64,000 nucleotides of DNA from positions 580,368 to 644,367 of the forward strand of contig NZ_KZ293963.1 in NCBI RefSeq assembly GCF_002352765.1. Reading direction: 5' to 3'. The notes under the pieces were generated by a model. The model ran no database searches and had not been told where the DNA came from. It was given only the letters and a program-made list of their open reading frames with translations. A program made the translations under genes and the position numbers. This DNA is from Alteribacter populi. Its GTDB lineage: Bacteria; Bacillota; Bacilli; Bacillales; Salisediminibacteriaceae. Below, one piece after another: positions 8,929 to 18,399 of the stretch (its first letter is position 1; every line of letters begins with the position of its first letter).

Positions 8929-9993
8929 TTAAGTACTAAATGAAGCTGTTTTTCTTTGAAAATACCATTTCAAGATAGGCGGGACGAAGATAATGATCAC
9001 GAGTAGTCGAACGAGCTGCAATGCACTGACAATGGCTGGGTCACCTCCGACAATCGATGCAGTAAGAACCATTTCAATTAACCCGCCTGGGGCGACACTT
9101 AGCATGGCCGTAGCTAAATTAAGACTCGTCCATTCAGCTAATACCGCCCCAAGTCCAAAGGAAGCGGCAATCAACCCTACTGCTATTGCAAAATAAACGA
9201 GACAGTATTTCCCGCCTACCTTTAAATCATTAAACGAAATACGCTTGCCTAAACCAATCCCAACGGTAACTTGAGCAGCGATAAGAAGTAGGGGTGGAAA
9301 TGGCGGAAGAGCAGTACCAAATATGTTGATTAATGCCGTGATTGTTAACGGAATGATGACAATCCCAGCCGGTATGGTGTTCCTCATTAATACTCCAATG
9401 ACAACTGGGAGGATATAAAGGGTAGCATTCCAACTCCACGGTACAGCAGATTCATTTAACGAGGTGGACACCTCTGCTCCGGCTTGGCCTGAAGAGAAAG
9501 AGAATACGATTACAAATGGAACAATGAACAACACAGTTAGCAATCGTATGGTTTGAAAGATAACCACAAGTGAAGTGTTTGCTTTTAGTGCCTCGCTGGC
9601 AATCGCCATTTCTGACAAGCCCCCAGGAATAGCCCCAAAAACACTAGTGACTCGGTCTACATCAATCCACTTCGTAACTACCGTTGCAAATAGAATACTT
9701 GTGGCGATAAGAGCGACAGTAGCTGAAACATAAGGCAAAAGATACGGCCCGACAGTTACAAACGTACTTTTGGTAAAATACAAACCAAAATAAATCCCTA
9801 GAGTGAGAAAGCCGGTATTTTTTACTGGTTCAGGCCAATTTGCATTACGTTTTGTGATTCCTTGCCAAACCAGAACAAAAGATAATGCGCCAAGTACCCA
9901 GGGTAAGGGGAGGTTAGCTACTGCAAATACAGCCCCCCCAATCGTACCAATAGTAAGTGTTTCTAAAAACCTCGCGATCTTGTTCGGTGTCAT
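8929..9993 (-). CDS. AbrB-duplication family membrane protein
   Basis: A 354-residue integral membrane protein with about ten hydrophobic helices and two internally similar halves. Each half contains a GGxxEM-type segment (IPGGLSEMAIASEAL and VAPGGLIEMVLTASI), the hallmark of the 'membrane AbrB duplication' family. These proteins are often mislabelled as AbrB transcriptional regulators; nothing here resembles a DNA-binding domain. The transported substrate is unknown. The ATG follows TTGGAGTC at about nine bases. The gene is divergent from the M20 peptidase. Confidence 0.85.
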   Translation of the reverse strand: MTPNKIARFLETLTIGTIGGAVFAVANLPLPWVLGALSFVLVWQGITKRNANWPEPVKNTGFLTLGIYFGLYFTKSTFVTVGPYLLPYVSATVALIATSILFATVVTKWIDVDRVTSVFGAIPGGLSEMAIASEALKANTSLVVIFQTIRLLTVLFIVPFVIVFSFSSGQAGAEVSTSLNESAVPWSWNATLYILPVVIGVLMRNTIPAGIVIIPLTITALINIFGTALPPFPPLLLIAAQVTVGIGLGKRISFNDLKVGGKYCLVYFAIAVGLIAASFGLGAVLAEWTSLNLATAMLSVAPGGLIEMVLTASIVGGDPAIVSALQLVRLLVIIIFVPPILKWYFQRKTASFST

Positions 9994-10169
9994 CTACAAG
10001 ACTCCAATCTATTTAGATAATCGAATAATCAACTAACAAAATTGTACCACAACTCTGCCAATTTTCTGATCACTCTTGTGTTTTTCTAAGTTGTATAGAG
10101 GACTCTTTGTGGTTACCAACGAAGTAATCAACGACTGCTTTTAATACATAAATACAGGAGGCTCTCTAA

Positions 10170-11426
10170 ATGGAAGTAAAACATGAACAAGTTAAGGCTG
10201 TATTTGACCAGCTTCAGAACCATAAGGAGATTAAGAAGGTGCTGTTCAGCTTTCAAGATAAAAATGAGCTAACACTTCAAGATCAAATAGATCTTACTGC
10301 CATACCGGCACCGACTTTTCATGAGGCTGAGAGGGGGGCAGAATTTGCTAACCGTTTAAGAGCACTTGGATTACATGATGTTACAACGGACGCTAATGGA
10401 AATGTCTTTGGAGTACGAAAAGGAACCAGGAAAGGACCTAATCTTGTAATCTGTGCTCACCTTGATACCGTTTTTCCTGAAGGAACGGATACAGTTGCTA
10501 AAAGGAAAGATGGCAAAGTCTATGCCCCAGGTATTGCTGATGACGGTAGAGGATTGGCTGTTGTCCTTACTTTAATAGAGTCTCTTCATCTTTCATCACT
10601 GAAAACAAAGGGAAACCTCATTTTCGGGGCAACAGTTGGAGAAGAGGGACTCGGAGATTTGTATGGGGTAAAGGGCCTTTTTGAAGAACGAAGTGACATC
10701 GATGGATTCATCTCAATTGAACCGGGATCGCCAGCACGAATTATTTACGCTGGAACAGGAAGTCTTCGTTACCGCGTTACTTTTTCCGGAACAGGTGGGC
10801 ATAGCTTTGGTGATTTTGGTACCCCTAGCGCTGTACACGCTCTTGGCCGGGCCGTTCAAGAAATATCCAATTTGGAAATCCCTTATGAACCTAAAACCAC
10901 GTTTAATGTTGGTGAAATATCGGGGGGTACGTCAGTCAATACAATTGCTGCTGAAGCTACGATGGTCATTGATCTTCGCTCCACAGAACCAGAGGCGTTA
11001 AAGAAGCTTGAAAGTAAAGTGTTGACGATCATTGAGCAGGCAGCTGAAAAAGAGAACGAACGTTGGGGAAAATCTGTCATCCAAGTGGAAGCAATGCTAG
11101 TCGGTAACCGGCCGGCAGGTTCACAACACACCGAGGATTCAATCGTCCAAACAGCTGTAGCTGCTACAAAGTCAATAGGGTTTGAACCACTTTTAAGTCC
11201 CCCGATCAGTACAGACTCAAACGTTCCGATTAGTTTGGGAGTTCCTGCCTTAACGCTTGGAGGAGGCGGAAGCTTTGGTGGAGCTCATACATTAAATGAG
11301 TACTTTGATCCTACTGATGCTTTTTTCGGACCTCAGCTAATTTTCTTGACGATGATGGCTCTGGCGGGTGTAGAAGGTGTTTGTGAACCAACATTACCAA
11401 AAAAAGAAGGAGGCGATCGTCTTTAA
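10170..11426 (+). CDS. M20-family metallopeptidase (dipeptidase/PepT-like)
   Basis: A 418-residue cytosolic di-zinc hydrolase. The metal and catalytic motifs are visible: HLDTV (His97, Asp99), ADDGRG (around Asp124-125) and GEEG (Glu158-159), followed by the lid/dimerisation domain with GGHSFGDFGTPSA and a late GGGGSFGGAHT metal-ligand His. This is the M20 layout (peptide, acyl-amino acid or carbamoyl hydrolysis); the exact substrate cannot be read. The ATG follows ACAGGAGG. It stands alone, followed by a repeat-like element. Confidence 0.88.
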   Translation: MEVKHEQVKAVFDQLQNHKEIKKVLFSFQDKNELTLQDQIDLTAIPAPTFHEAERGAEFANRLRALGLHDVTTDANGNVFGVRKGTRKGPNLVICAHLDTVFPEGTDTVAKRKDGKVYAPGIADDGRGLAVVLTLIESLHLSSLKTKGNLIFGATVGEEGLGDLYGVKGLFEERSDIDGFISIEPGSPARIIYAGTGSLRYRVTFSGTGGHSFGDFGTPSAVHALGRAVQEISNLEIPYEPKTTFNVGEISGGTSVNTIAAEATMVIDLRSTEPEALKKLESKVLTIIEQAAEKENERWGKSVIQVEAMLVGNRPAGSQHTEDSIVQTAVAATKSIGFEPLLSPPISTDSNVPISLGVPALTLGGGGSFGGAHTLNEYFDPTDAFFGPQLIFLTMMALAGVEGVCEPTLPKKEGGDRL

Positions 11427-11429
11427 AGT

Positions 11430-11579
11430 ACGTGTTCAACAGGAGCATAAAAGAACGAAGTAGAGAAGAAGTAAAGAAGCTTCCGAGGAGCGGGCTGACT
11501 CCTGTGTTCTCCACAGGACGTGGCGATACATACACATTTAGTACGACACATAACTTGAGCGGATTTATGAACACCCTCT
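11430..11579. repeat. Non-coding palindromic repeat-like element
   Basis: About 150 bp between the peptidase and Rieske genes. Its ends are inverted copies of GTGTTCA, and the middle holds a CCTGTG/CACAGG hairpin. The right end, inverted, reads CAGAGGGTGTTC, matching the ends of the palindrome at 13,506 and the element at 6,057. Confidence 0.4.
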
Positions 11580-11682
11580 GAAACTACACCTACAGTCTTA
11601 GAAAAGTTCCATTCACTCTCTCACGTATCTTTTACGCCTTTCACATACGATAAAAGTGTAAATTCTATTAGGGGTGATAAGA

Positions 11683-13458
11683 ATGAGCGAAGAAAGAATT
11701 TATGCCGGCACAGTCACTGAATTAAGAGAAGCGAAGACGAAAGTAGTAAAAGGGGGCAATCATGGTATTGCTGTTCTTTATGATGATGGAGAGGTATACG
11801 CGGTTGACAACCGCTGTCCTCATTTAGGTTTCCCCCTTCATATGGGAAGTGTGTGTGATGGCCTCCTCACTTGTCACTGGCACCATGCCCGTTTTGATGT
11901 GAAAAGTGGAGGAACACTCGATCCATGGGCAGACGATGTACCTACGTATCCGGTGAAAATTAACGGAGAAGAAGTGTGGATTGAAGCAGAATCGAGAAAT
12001 CGCAATACATTGTCAACCCTTGAAAGCCGATTAAAGGAAGGTCTGGAGCAAAACCTCAGTCTAGTGATCGCGAAAGCAGTCGTAGGGTTAGTGGAAGCAC
12101 GTGTTCCACTTGCTGACATTGCAAAAATAGGTGTTGAATATGGTACGAAACATCGTTGGAATGGGTGGCGTTCGGGTCTTACTATCTTAACAGCAATGAC
12201 AAGTATGCTTCCTTACTTAGACAAAAATGGGCAAATACTCGCTCTTTATCAAGGGCTAGTTCATGTTGCTCGTGAAAGTGCTGGGATGGGTACACGATTT
12301 CTGTTAGGTCCACTCCCTGTTAAAGAAAGTAATGATTGTCCTTCTATGGAGCAATTAGCAAAATGGTACCGGCATAACGTAGAAGTGCGCGATGTACAAG
12401 GGGCAGAACGGGTTCTCTTAACAGCGATCGAAACGGGAGCAACAACAAGAGAACTGGCTGATATGATGATGACTGCGATTACCGATCATTATTATATGAA
12501 TGTCGGGCATACTCTTGATTTTCATAATAAAGCATTTGAAATGCTAAATAAATTAGGAGATAGTCATCGATCTTATGTTCTTACTTCTCTCTTGCCTGAA
12601 TTAGCGAACGCTTCTAGAAGTGAAGAATCTCATAGCTGGCAAGCACCGATCAATTTAGTTGCTCCTTTAGAAAAAGCGTTTGATCAACTTCAGGAATTAA
12701 TACAAGTGAACAATAGAGATTCTGAAAACCAAACGTTAAATGAAGAGGAATTGGTTAAACAACTCATTAGTGACGATCCCGTCAAAACAATCGAATCATT
12801 AATGCAAACGTTAAGAGAAGGGACATCGCCTGTAAAACTTGGCCAATTAGTAGCCCTTGCAGCCGCTGAAAGAGTAGCGCGTTTTCATATTCAAAATGAA
12901 TTCAGAGACTGGATCACCGTTCTCCATACGTTCACTCATGCGCATGCGGTACACGAAGCTTTGAAAAGATCAGTGACACCTGAATTAGTAAGGGGTGTCT
13001 TTCACGGGGCGATGAGTATCTACTTAGACCGCTTTTTAAATACACCTTCTGCACGGCGTCCAAAAGTTGACAAAAAGGAAGAAGGAGTAGTGCCGGCAAC
13101 AGATGGTCTTTTATCCTTGCTCAATCAGCAGCAGCAAACGGATGAAGCAGCTAAATGGGCTATGAATTATTTAGCGCAAGGTGGAGCGAAGAAAAATCTC
13201 TTTAATACTTTAGGGCATGCATTACTACGAGAAGATGCAGAATTTCATTCATTTCAAATGTATGAAGCAGCTGTAACTGAGCATGAAGGTTGGGCGAGTG
13301 AAAGAAGCGAATTTGCTCAATGGGCCCAAGAAACAATGATTATTGCTGCCACACGCTACCTAGCTGCCCACGCACCAACATCAAGAGAAACCCCGCACAC
13401 AGCTAAAATTGCACTCAGATTATCAAAAGGAGAAAAGCTTTTTGAAGAAGAAGAGTAA
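11683..13458 (+). CDS. Rieske [2Fe-2S] protein with long uncharacterised C-terminal region
   Basis: The first ~105 residues form a Rieske ferredoxin domain: CPH (Cys45, His47) and CHWH (Cys64, His67) supply the four cluster ligands. The remaining ~480 residues are mostly helical, contain several conserved-looking His/Glu pairs (for example THAHAVHEAL and DHYYMNVGHTLDFHNKA) and are not a domain I can name; the arrangement suggests an oxygenase or other redox enzyme. I took the ATG at 11,683, which has GGGGTG before it, rather than a GTG inside that site. The gene is monocistronic. Function is inferred only as electron transfer. Confidence 0.8.
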   Translation: MSEERIYAGTVTELREAKTKVVKGGNHGIAVLYDDGEVYAVDNRCPHLGFPLHMGSVCDGLLTCHWHHARFDVKSGGTLDPWADDVPTYPVKINGEEVWIEAESRNRNTLSTLESRLKEGLEQNLSLVIAKAVVGLVEARVPLADIAKIGVEYGTKHRWNGWRSGLTILTAMTSMLPYLDKNGQILALYQGLVHVARESAGMGTRFLLGPLPVKESNDCPSMEQLAKWYRHNVEVRDVQGAERVLLTAIETGATTRELADMMMTAITDHYYMNVGHTLDFHNKAFEMLNKLGDSHRSYVLTSLLPELANASRSEESHSWQAPINLVAPLEKAFDQLQELIQVNNRDSENQTLNEEELVKQLISDDPVKTIESLMQTLREGTSPVKLGQLVALAAAERVARFHIQNEFRDWITVLHTFTHAHAVHEALKRSVTPELVRGVFHGAMSIYLDRFLNTPSARRPKVDKKEEGVVPATDGLLSLLNQQQQTDEAAKWAMNYLAQGGAKKNLFNTLGHALLREDAEFHSFQMYEAAVTEHEGWASERSEFAQWAQETMIIAATRYLAAHAPTSRETPHTAKIALRLSKGEKLFEEEE

Positions 13459-13506
13459 GTAAGAATAACTGATAGATGATCAAAAAAGTGTTATGCTCAT
13501 TGCTTA

Positions 13507-13550
13507 GAGGGTGTTTCAAAAGGTAAAAACGAACCTTTTGAAACACCCTC
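13507..13550. terminator. Perfect 18-bp stem hairpin, terminator or repeat remnant
   Basis: GAGGGTGTTTCAAAAGGT pairs perfectly with its complement across an 8-base loop. It lies between convergent genes and can serve both, although neither strand has a long T run. Its outer bases resemble the ends of the two MITE-like elements upstream. Confidence 0.6.
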
Positions 13551-13563
13551 TTAACGTATATTT

Positions 13564-13875
13564 TTAATCATTTTTCCTACTTTTGTTCTTTTCGATTTCT
13601 TCAGAGACAACAAAGGCAAGGTCATCATTCCCGAACAAGGACAAGACACCAAGAACAGATTCATTGAGAATTTCTTCTGACTCTTCCTTTGGTACCGTCA
13701 AGTCAAGGCCCTGCTGCAATGCGGGGTTGGCAGCCTGATTAGGATAGGCTCTCACATACAATTCTACAGGATCTAGGTCGTTATTTACACACCACTGGGC
13801 AAAAACGAGAATCATCATGTTCTCATCTTTTTGGTAGTTCTTGATTATTTGTTCTTCCATCTCTTTTTGATTCAT
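13564..13875 (-). CDS. Hypothetical protein, 103 aa
   Basis: A small, acidic, soluble, helical protein with a good ribosome binding site (GAAGGAGAATTTAT) before its ATG. It contains AYPNQAANPALQ in the middle and a basic tail (EKNKSRKND). I do not recognise a characterised family. The gene stands alone between the Rieske protein and the DUF3900-like gene, on the opposite strand to both. Confidence 0.7.
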   Translation of the reverse strand: MNQKEMEEQIIKNYQKDENMMILVFAQWCVNNDLDPVELYVRAYPNQAANPALQQGLDLTVPKEESEEILNESVLGVLSLFGNDDLAFVVSEEIEKNKSRKND

Positions 13876-13939
13876 ATAAATTCTCCTTCAATTATAAGTC
13901 TATCGTCATTATAACGAAACTTCTTAGCTGTTCCAATGG

Positions 13940-13968
13940 TGTTCTGTTTCAATGAACAGTGATATAAT
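13940..13968 (+). promoter_or_regulatory. Promoter of the DUF3900-like gene
   Basis: TGTTCT (13,940-13,945) and a perfect TATAAT (13,963-13,968) are 17 bases apart. The ~170-base leader that follows includes self-complementary AAAAGCAGG/CTTTTACCTGC segments that I could not assign. Confidence 0.5.
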
Positions 13969-14144
13969 ACGAAAGGCGTTTTACATATAAAAAAATTAAA
14001 AGTAATACAAAAAGGCCGCTAAAAGCAGGAAGTATCTCGAGGCTTTTACCTGCGTTACACGGATTTTACACTAAATAGCCCGATGTGCTTTTTATCCTTC
14101 TTTTTGAACAAGCGATTAAAATAACACTTAAATAGGTGATCATG

Positions 14145-15215
14145 ATGGATTTTGCAATAGATTTTGCTTCATTTTTTGTTGTCCAAGTTGACGGACAAGG
14201 GGAGGAAGCAGATAAAACATACAAACATTTTCAAACATTAAATAGTGAGGAATACTTTACAAGTCCACTTAGGGAATTTCTAGACGGTGAACTTATGAAA
14301 ATTTCGAAGCGAAAAGTAGAGAGGAATCCAAAGTCGGATCAAGTACCGACGAAGATTGGTCAATTTGTAGTAGAACCTGGCTATGAGCTCGATACCAATC
14401 CAAATTACAATATGTTTAACCGGATTAGAACAGCTACTTCGGCAGAAGATTTTAGAACAAACAGTGAAGATCTTGTTCGTGCTTATATGAATACAAGTGC
14501 AATTCGAGGAGGTGCCCTTCTCGTCATCAGAGCAAAGCTAACGAAGTATATGGACGACAAGTTTGTGTTTGTTTTAAAATGTGATTTTGAGCCTAAGGTT
14601 GCTTCGATTGCAGATGAACATACGCTTATTCGCCATGTAGAAATGGCCATTACTACGAAAAACATGAAGTCAATTCAGTACCCCTATATGCCGGAAGAAG
14701 GGATGACCGAGGAGCGGGAAATAAAAATTCATCAATCTTCCCATGCCCGCTATTTTGAAGACTTTTTGAAGTTTATCGAATACAGCAAGTCCATGCCTGA
14801 GATTGTAAAAACCAAAGTGATCGAGACAGCACAACAGTACATAGCTGAAACGTATGAAGCAGATAGTGAAGAGCGGATTCAAGAGGAGGAAAGTATTGAA
14901 GCGTGGGCAAATACACCAGAACGCCATCTTCAAGAAAAATGGACTGAAGACCAAGTTATTGAAGCCTCCACACCAATTCTTGAACATCAACCTGAAATTG
15001 AAATGAAACTAAAGCTCGATCACATCGACGTAAAAGGACTGCTTTCCGATTTCAGTGAAAACATCCATATTGCAAAAGTAAATGGAAAATATGTGATTCT
15101 CATTGAAGGAGAGTCGTTTTCGTTTGAAAAAGGAGCATCACCCGTTGAATTTTTACAGCCTGACTCGTTAGAGAATGTGTTGAAGCGAATTGGAAGTAAA
15201 GGAGTAACTGAATAA
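14145..15215 (+). CDS. DUF3900-like protein
   Basis: A 356-residue soluble protein. The first ~240 residues, including KISKRKVERNP, KIGQFVVEPG and LKCDFEPKVASI segments, match a conserved Bacillus family I recall as DUF3900, whose role is unknown; the layout (N-terminal conserved region, acidic linker, small C-terminal domain) is reminiscent of nucleoid-associated NdpA-like proteins, but that is only a suggestion. I chose the second of two adjacent ATGs, six bases after AGGTG. A long leader with promoter precedes it. Confidence 0.7.
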   Translation: MDFAIDFASFFVVQVDGQGEEADKTYKHFQTLNSEEYFTSPLREFLDGELMKISKRKVERNPKSDQVPTKIGQFVVEPGYELDTNPNYNMFNRIRTATSAEDFRTNSEDLVRAYMNTSAIRGGALLVIRAKLTKYMDDKFVFVLKCDFEPKVASIADEHTLIRHVEMAITTKNMKSIQYPYMPEEGMTEEREIKIHQSSHARYFEDFLKFIEYSKSMPEIVKTKVIETAQQYIAETYEADSEERIQEEESIEAWANTPERHLQEKWTEDQVIEASTPILEHQPEIEMKLKLDHIDVKGLLSDFSENIHIAKVNGKYVILIEGESFSFEKGASPVEFLQPDSLENVLKRIGSKGVTE

Positions 15216-15280
15216 ATAGGAATGTTTATGGAAATTATTTGGTTAGCAAGAAATAAATAATTCTGTACAGGGAGTGATTT

Positions 15281-16194
15281 ATTCTGGTTAAAAAAAACTT
15301 AAAAAGCTGGAACTTAAAGCAATATGTTTCATTTCTTCCATTCGGAATCTTATTGATGAGTATCCTTATTTCAGGGTGTGCTCCACAGGACACTGATGAA
15401 CCAGACGGGGAACATGCTGACTCAGCTGATAAGCCAACCATTACATTTGGTAAGTACCGTACCAACAGGCTTGGGTACCACTAGCAATTATTGAAAACAT
15501 AGCTGAAGAGCTTGGGTACCCTACAGAAACTACTGAAGGTGATGTTGGTGTGATGTTCCTTGGGCTTTCAAGGGGGGATGTAGATATTTATCCTGATATG
15601 TGGTTACCAACGCTTCATGCTAGTTATTTAGCAGAACATGAAGATGATATTGACATCGTAGGAACAATATATGAAGAGGCGCCTGTAGGTTGGGCTGTAC
15701 CTGATTATATGGACATTGATAGTACGGAAGAATTAAAAGGAAATGAAGATCTGTTTGATGGTGAACTCATTGGTATTGAGGCGGGAGCCGGTATGATGCC
15801 GACATCTGAAGAAACGTTAGAAGAGTACGACCTTGATTTAAACCTTATTTCAGGAAGTACTGAAGCAATGCTAGCAGCAATTATGAGAGCTACTGGTAAT
15901 GAGGAGCCGATTGTATTTCTAGCCTGGCGTCCACACACTATGTTTCAATTATTTGACATAAAAATGTTAGAGGATCCAAAAGGTATTTGGGAATATGACA
16001 ATGTCAAAACAGGTGTGAACAAAGATTTTGCGGAGAAAGCTCCAGAACTGTATTCTTTCCTCGAGCAATTTGAAATGAGTATTGATGAAGTTGAAGACTT
16101 TATGCTACGAATGGAGGATGAAGAGCTAGACGCCGTGGCAGAGGAGTGGATAGAAGAGAACCGTTCGCAAATCGATGAGTGGTTAGAAAATTAA
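15281..16194 (+). pseudogene. Glycine-betaine/proline-type ABC substrate-binding lipoprotein, frameshifted
   Basis: The N-terminal part (bases 15,281-15,453) encodes a lipoprotein signal ending in LISGC, an acidic linker and KPTITFG. It then hits TAG at 15,482. The rest of an OpuAC-type binding protein continues in another frame from about base 15,454 (VPYQQAWVPLAIIENIAEE...) to the end, with the usual GDVGV, DIYPDMWLP and FLAWRPH segments. One missing base in the AA of 'GGTAAGTACC' explains everything: GGTAAAGTACC would give FGKVPYQ. No ATG, GTG or TTG stands at the N-terminus; the candidate start is ATT (15,281) or CTG (15,284) after AGGGAGTG. No permease or ATPase gene adjoins. It is a recent pseudogene or a sequencing error. 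Confidence 0.8.
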
Positions 16195-16232
16195 ATTATT
16201 GAAATGTGAGAACAAAGTATTTTTTCTTTTAT

Positions 16233-16277
16233 AAACTGACGTTAAAGCTCACTTATGGGCTTTTGACGTCAGTTTTA
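16233..16277 (+). terminator. Rho-independent terminator
   Basis: AAACTGACGTTAAAGC pairs with GCTTTTGACGTCAGTTT (one mismatch) and is followed by TATTTTT. It closes the binding-protein gene. Confidence 0.88.
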
Positions 16278-16331
16278 TTTTTAAAATTTAATTTAAATAG
16301 TCCCTTTTTTCAAGAATTAATTATAAACAAT

Positions 16332-16523
16332 CTACGATCCAATGTCTAGTTCCAGTTGCCATCGTTTCGTGTCAAATATCCTGTTTGCCTCATAATCAAA
16401 TAACAACATTCGTTTAGAAAAGAGCTTACTGACGATAATGCCTTTTAAAAAGGAAAATTCTCCCATGGTATTTGGTTGAATGGTACTAAATGATCCGTAA
16501 AATATTTTTAATGTTTCGGAATT
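16332..16523 (-). pseudogene. Gene remnant, aspartyl-protease-like C-terminus
   Basis: In this otherwise empty 560-base gap the minus strand has an open stretch of 63 codons ending in TAG, with no start. It reads like the C-terminus of a protein, with ...FSFLKGIIVSKLFSKRM, then LLFDYEANRIF, close to the 'G-L-D-F-L ... I-I-D-Y-x-N-K-R' ending of retropepsin-like bacterial proteins. I call it a decayed fragment; the family is a guess, the coding-like character is clear. The remaining ~230 bases to the next gene hold only AT-rich promoter-like DNA. Confidence 0.45.
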
Positions 16524-16752
16524 TTAAATGATATACACCCAAAGAATTAAATTTAATAAGTGGGATATGCATGACCATTAATATTCGTTTTAAAACGACA
16601 TAATCATTAAGCGAAATTAGTGTAATAGAACTGATTGTTTAGTGAAAAGTGCAAAAATAGACGAAAAATAGGGAAAATTCAATATAGATTGTTAATTAAA
16701 AGTTTTATACACTTTATATGTTCAAGATATCAAGGAAACAGGAGGAGGATTT

Positions 16753-18174
16753 ATGAAAAAAAAGAAAAACTTAGTTATTAAAACAGCAGTAGCAGGTGCA
16801 CTCGTTTTTACAGCATTCACACCAACTGGACTAGCCCATGATGCATTCGAGGGCAATTCCAAAGAAGGAACAGTTTTTGATCACGATGCTCTAGAAATGT
16901 TAGCCGAGCCCGATATGGAGGGTGGAAAAAACCTCGAATTTTTACACGAAGCAGCAGCTGTACAAATAAGTGAACTGGATGGCGTTCAAAATAACACTGC
17001 AGATGTTTATGCACATAAAGGCTTTGCTTATCTAGGAACACATACGGCCAACGGAGCTAATGGGGGGGTCCGTGTTTTTGATTTAAAAGATCCGTCAAAC
17101 CCTGAGGAAGTATCCGTTTTTGCCAATGAAATACCGAATACGTGGCAAGAAAAAGTGATTGTAAAAAGTGTGAATACTCCAGAATTTAAAGGAGATTTAG
17201 CCGTAGTCAGTCTCCAACAAACGTCTAGAAATAACCAGAATAGACCAGACAGTGTTGGAGGCGTGCTCCTTTACGATGTATCTGACCCATATGAACCTGA
17301 ACAACTGGGCTTTTACCAGCTCGACCGAACTATTACTGGAACACATGAATTGTACTTAACGACACAAGGAAACCGTGCCATCATGCTTCTCTCAAACCCT
17401 TATGCCGATTATTACACAGGTGGTGAGGAGAGAGACTTCCAAATTCTTGATGTAAGTGACCCTGCAAATCCTGAAAAGTTATGGGAGTTTGACCCTAGAG
17501 ATCTTGCAGAAGTAGATGAATCATTTAATGGCTATCACTGGGATTCTCCAGATGGTCATACACGACCAGTTTTTAACCACAGCGTCATAACTGATAGTAG
17601 AGGGCATTATGCTTACGTGTCTATGTGGGACTTAGGAACTGTTATTTTTGATATTCGCAACCCTGAAAACCCTGAATATTTAGGAAGAACTGAGTTTGCT
17701 GATGACCAAAAAGGAGCGGCTCATTCTGCAGCACTTGCTAGAGGTGGTACTGTTTTGATTGAAACACGCGAAGTAGCAAACCCACACGGTGAAGGCTACG
17801 AAAGTGCATACGGCTACACTCGTATCTTTGACATTAAAGATAAAACAAATCCAGAACTACTAAGTGAATTTACAACTGACTTAACGTACGACTTTTCTCC
17901 ACCAGTGAGCACATTTGCTAAAACTGTTCATGACCCTAAAGTTCACGGGAACACATTGTACTTGTCGTATTATTCGGGTGGTGTTCTTGGTGTAGATATT
18001 ACCGATCCAAGTAAACCCGAAGAAATTGCTCGATACACTTCCGATCAGGCAAACGTTTGGGGCGTATTCGTAGATAGAAACTATGTTTTAGCCTCAGACA
18101 TGGGACAAGGTTTGAAAGTATTACTTAAAAATAACTCGAATAATGGAAACAGTAACAATCCACTCCAATATTAA
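16753..18174 (+). CDS. Secreted LVIVD-repeat beta-propeller protein
   Basis: A 473-residue exported protein. The signal peptide is clear: a KKKK start, a hydrophobic core and a cleavage site near PTGLA-H. The mature part has repeated 'V.DIxDPxNPE' units (VFDLKDPSNPEE, LYDVSDPYEPEQ, ILDVSDPANPEK, IFDIRNPENPEY, IFDIKDKTNPEL, GVDITDPSKPEE), the LVIVD repeat, which forms a beta-propeller on the cell surface or outside the cell. No catalytic motif is visible and the ligand is unknown. The ATG follows AGGAGGAGG. It is monocistronic with its own terminator. Confidence 0.87.
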   Translation: MKKKKNLVIKTAVAGALVFTAFTPTGLAHDAFEGNSKEGTVFDHDALEMLAEPDMEGGKNLEFLHEAAAVQISELDGVQNNTADVYAHKGFAYLGTHTANGANGGVRVFDLKDPSNPEEVSVFANEIPNTWQEKVIVKSVNTPEFKGDLAVVSLQQTSRNNQNRPDSVGGVLLYDVSDPYEPEQLGFYQLDRTITGTHELYLTTQGNRAIMLLSNPYADYYTGGEERDFQILDVSDPANPEKLWEFDPRDLAEVDESFNGYHWDSPDGHTRPVFNHSVITDSRGHYAYVSMWDLGTVIFDIRNPENPEYLGRTEFADDQKGAAHSAALARGGTVLIETREVANPHGEGYESAYGYTRIFDIKDKTNPELLSEFTTDLTYDFSPPVSTFAKTVHDPKVHGNTLYLSYYSGGVLGVDITDPSKPEEIARYTSDQANVWGVFVDRNYVLASDMGQGLKVLLKNNSNNGNSNNPLQY

Positions 18175-18195
18175 AGCAACTTTTATGTTGCATAC

Positions 18196-18230
18196 AAAGG
18201 GTATCCTGAAAAAATTTAGGATACCCTTTT
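18196..18230 (+). terminator. Rho-independent terminator
   Basis: AAAGGGTATCCT pairs perfectly with AGGATACCCTTT and is followed by T residues, directly after the LVIVD gene. Confidence 0.9.
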
Positions 18231-18399
18231 CCGTTTTACGTGGTCACTTTGATTGTTAACCTCCTTTAGATTGTACCCCCATATGTTACAAACATAATCC
18301 TCCCCTTTTTCTCATTTTCTCAATTTTTTACCACCTATAAATTTTCCTCATTTATGAAAACTAAACATGATAATTAAATGAAGAAGGAGGAAAAGTAAA

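Noticed and set aside
8878..8931. T-box or other regulatory RNA downstream of the AbrB-type gene
   Set aside because: The hairpin lies after a stop codon, not before a gene on the same strand; terminator or stabiliser is simpler.
8929..9993. AbrB transcriptional regulator
   Set aside because: The protein is a multi-span membrane protein with two GGxxEM repeats; the AbrB name of this family is historical.
13969..14144. Riboswitch in the leader of the DUF3900-like gene
   Set aside because: The leader has some self-complementary segments, but I recognise no known aptamer core and see no terminator/antiterminator pair.
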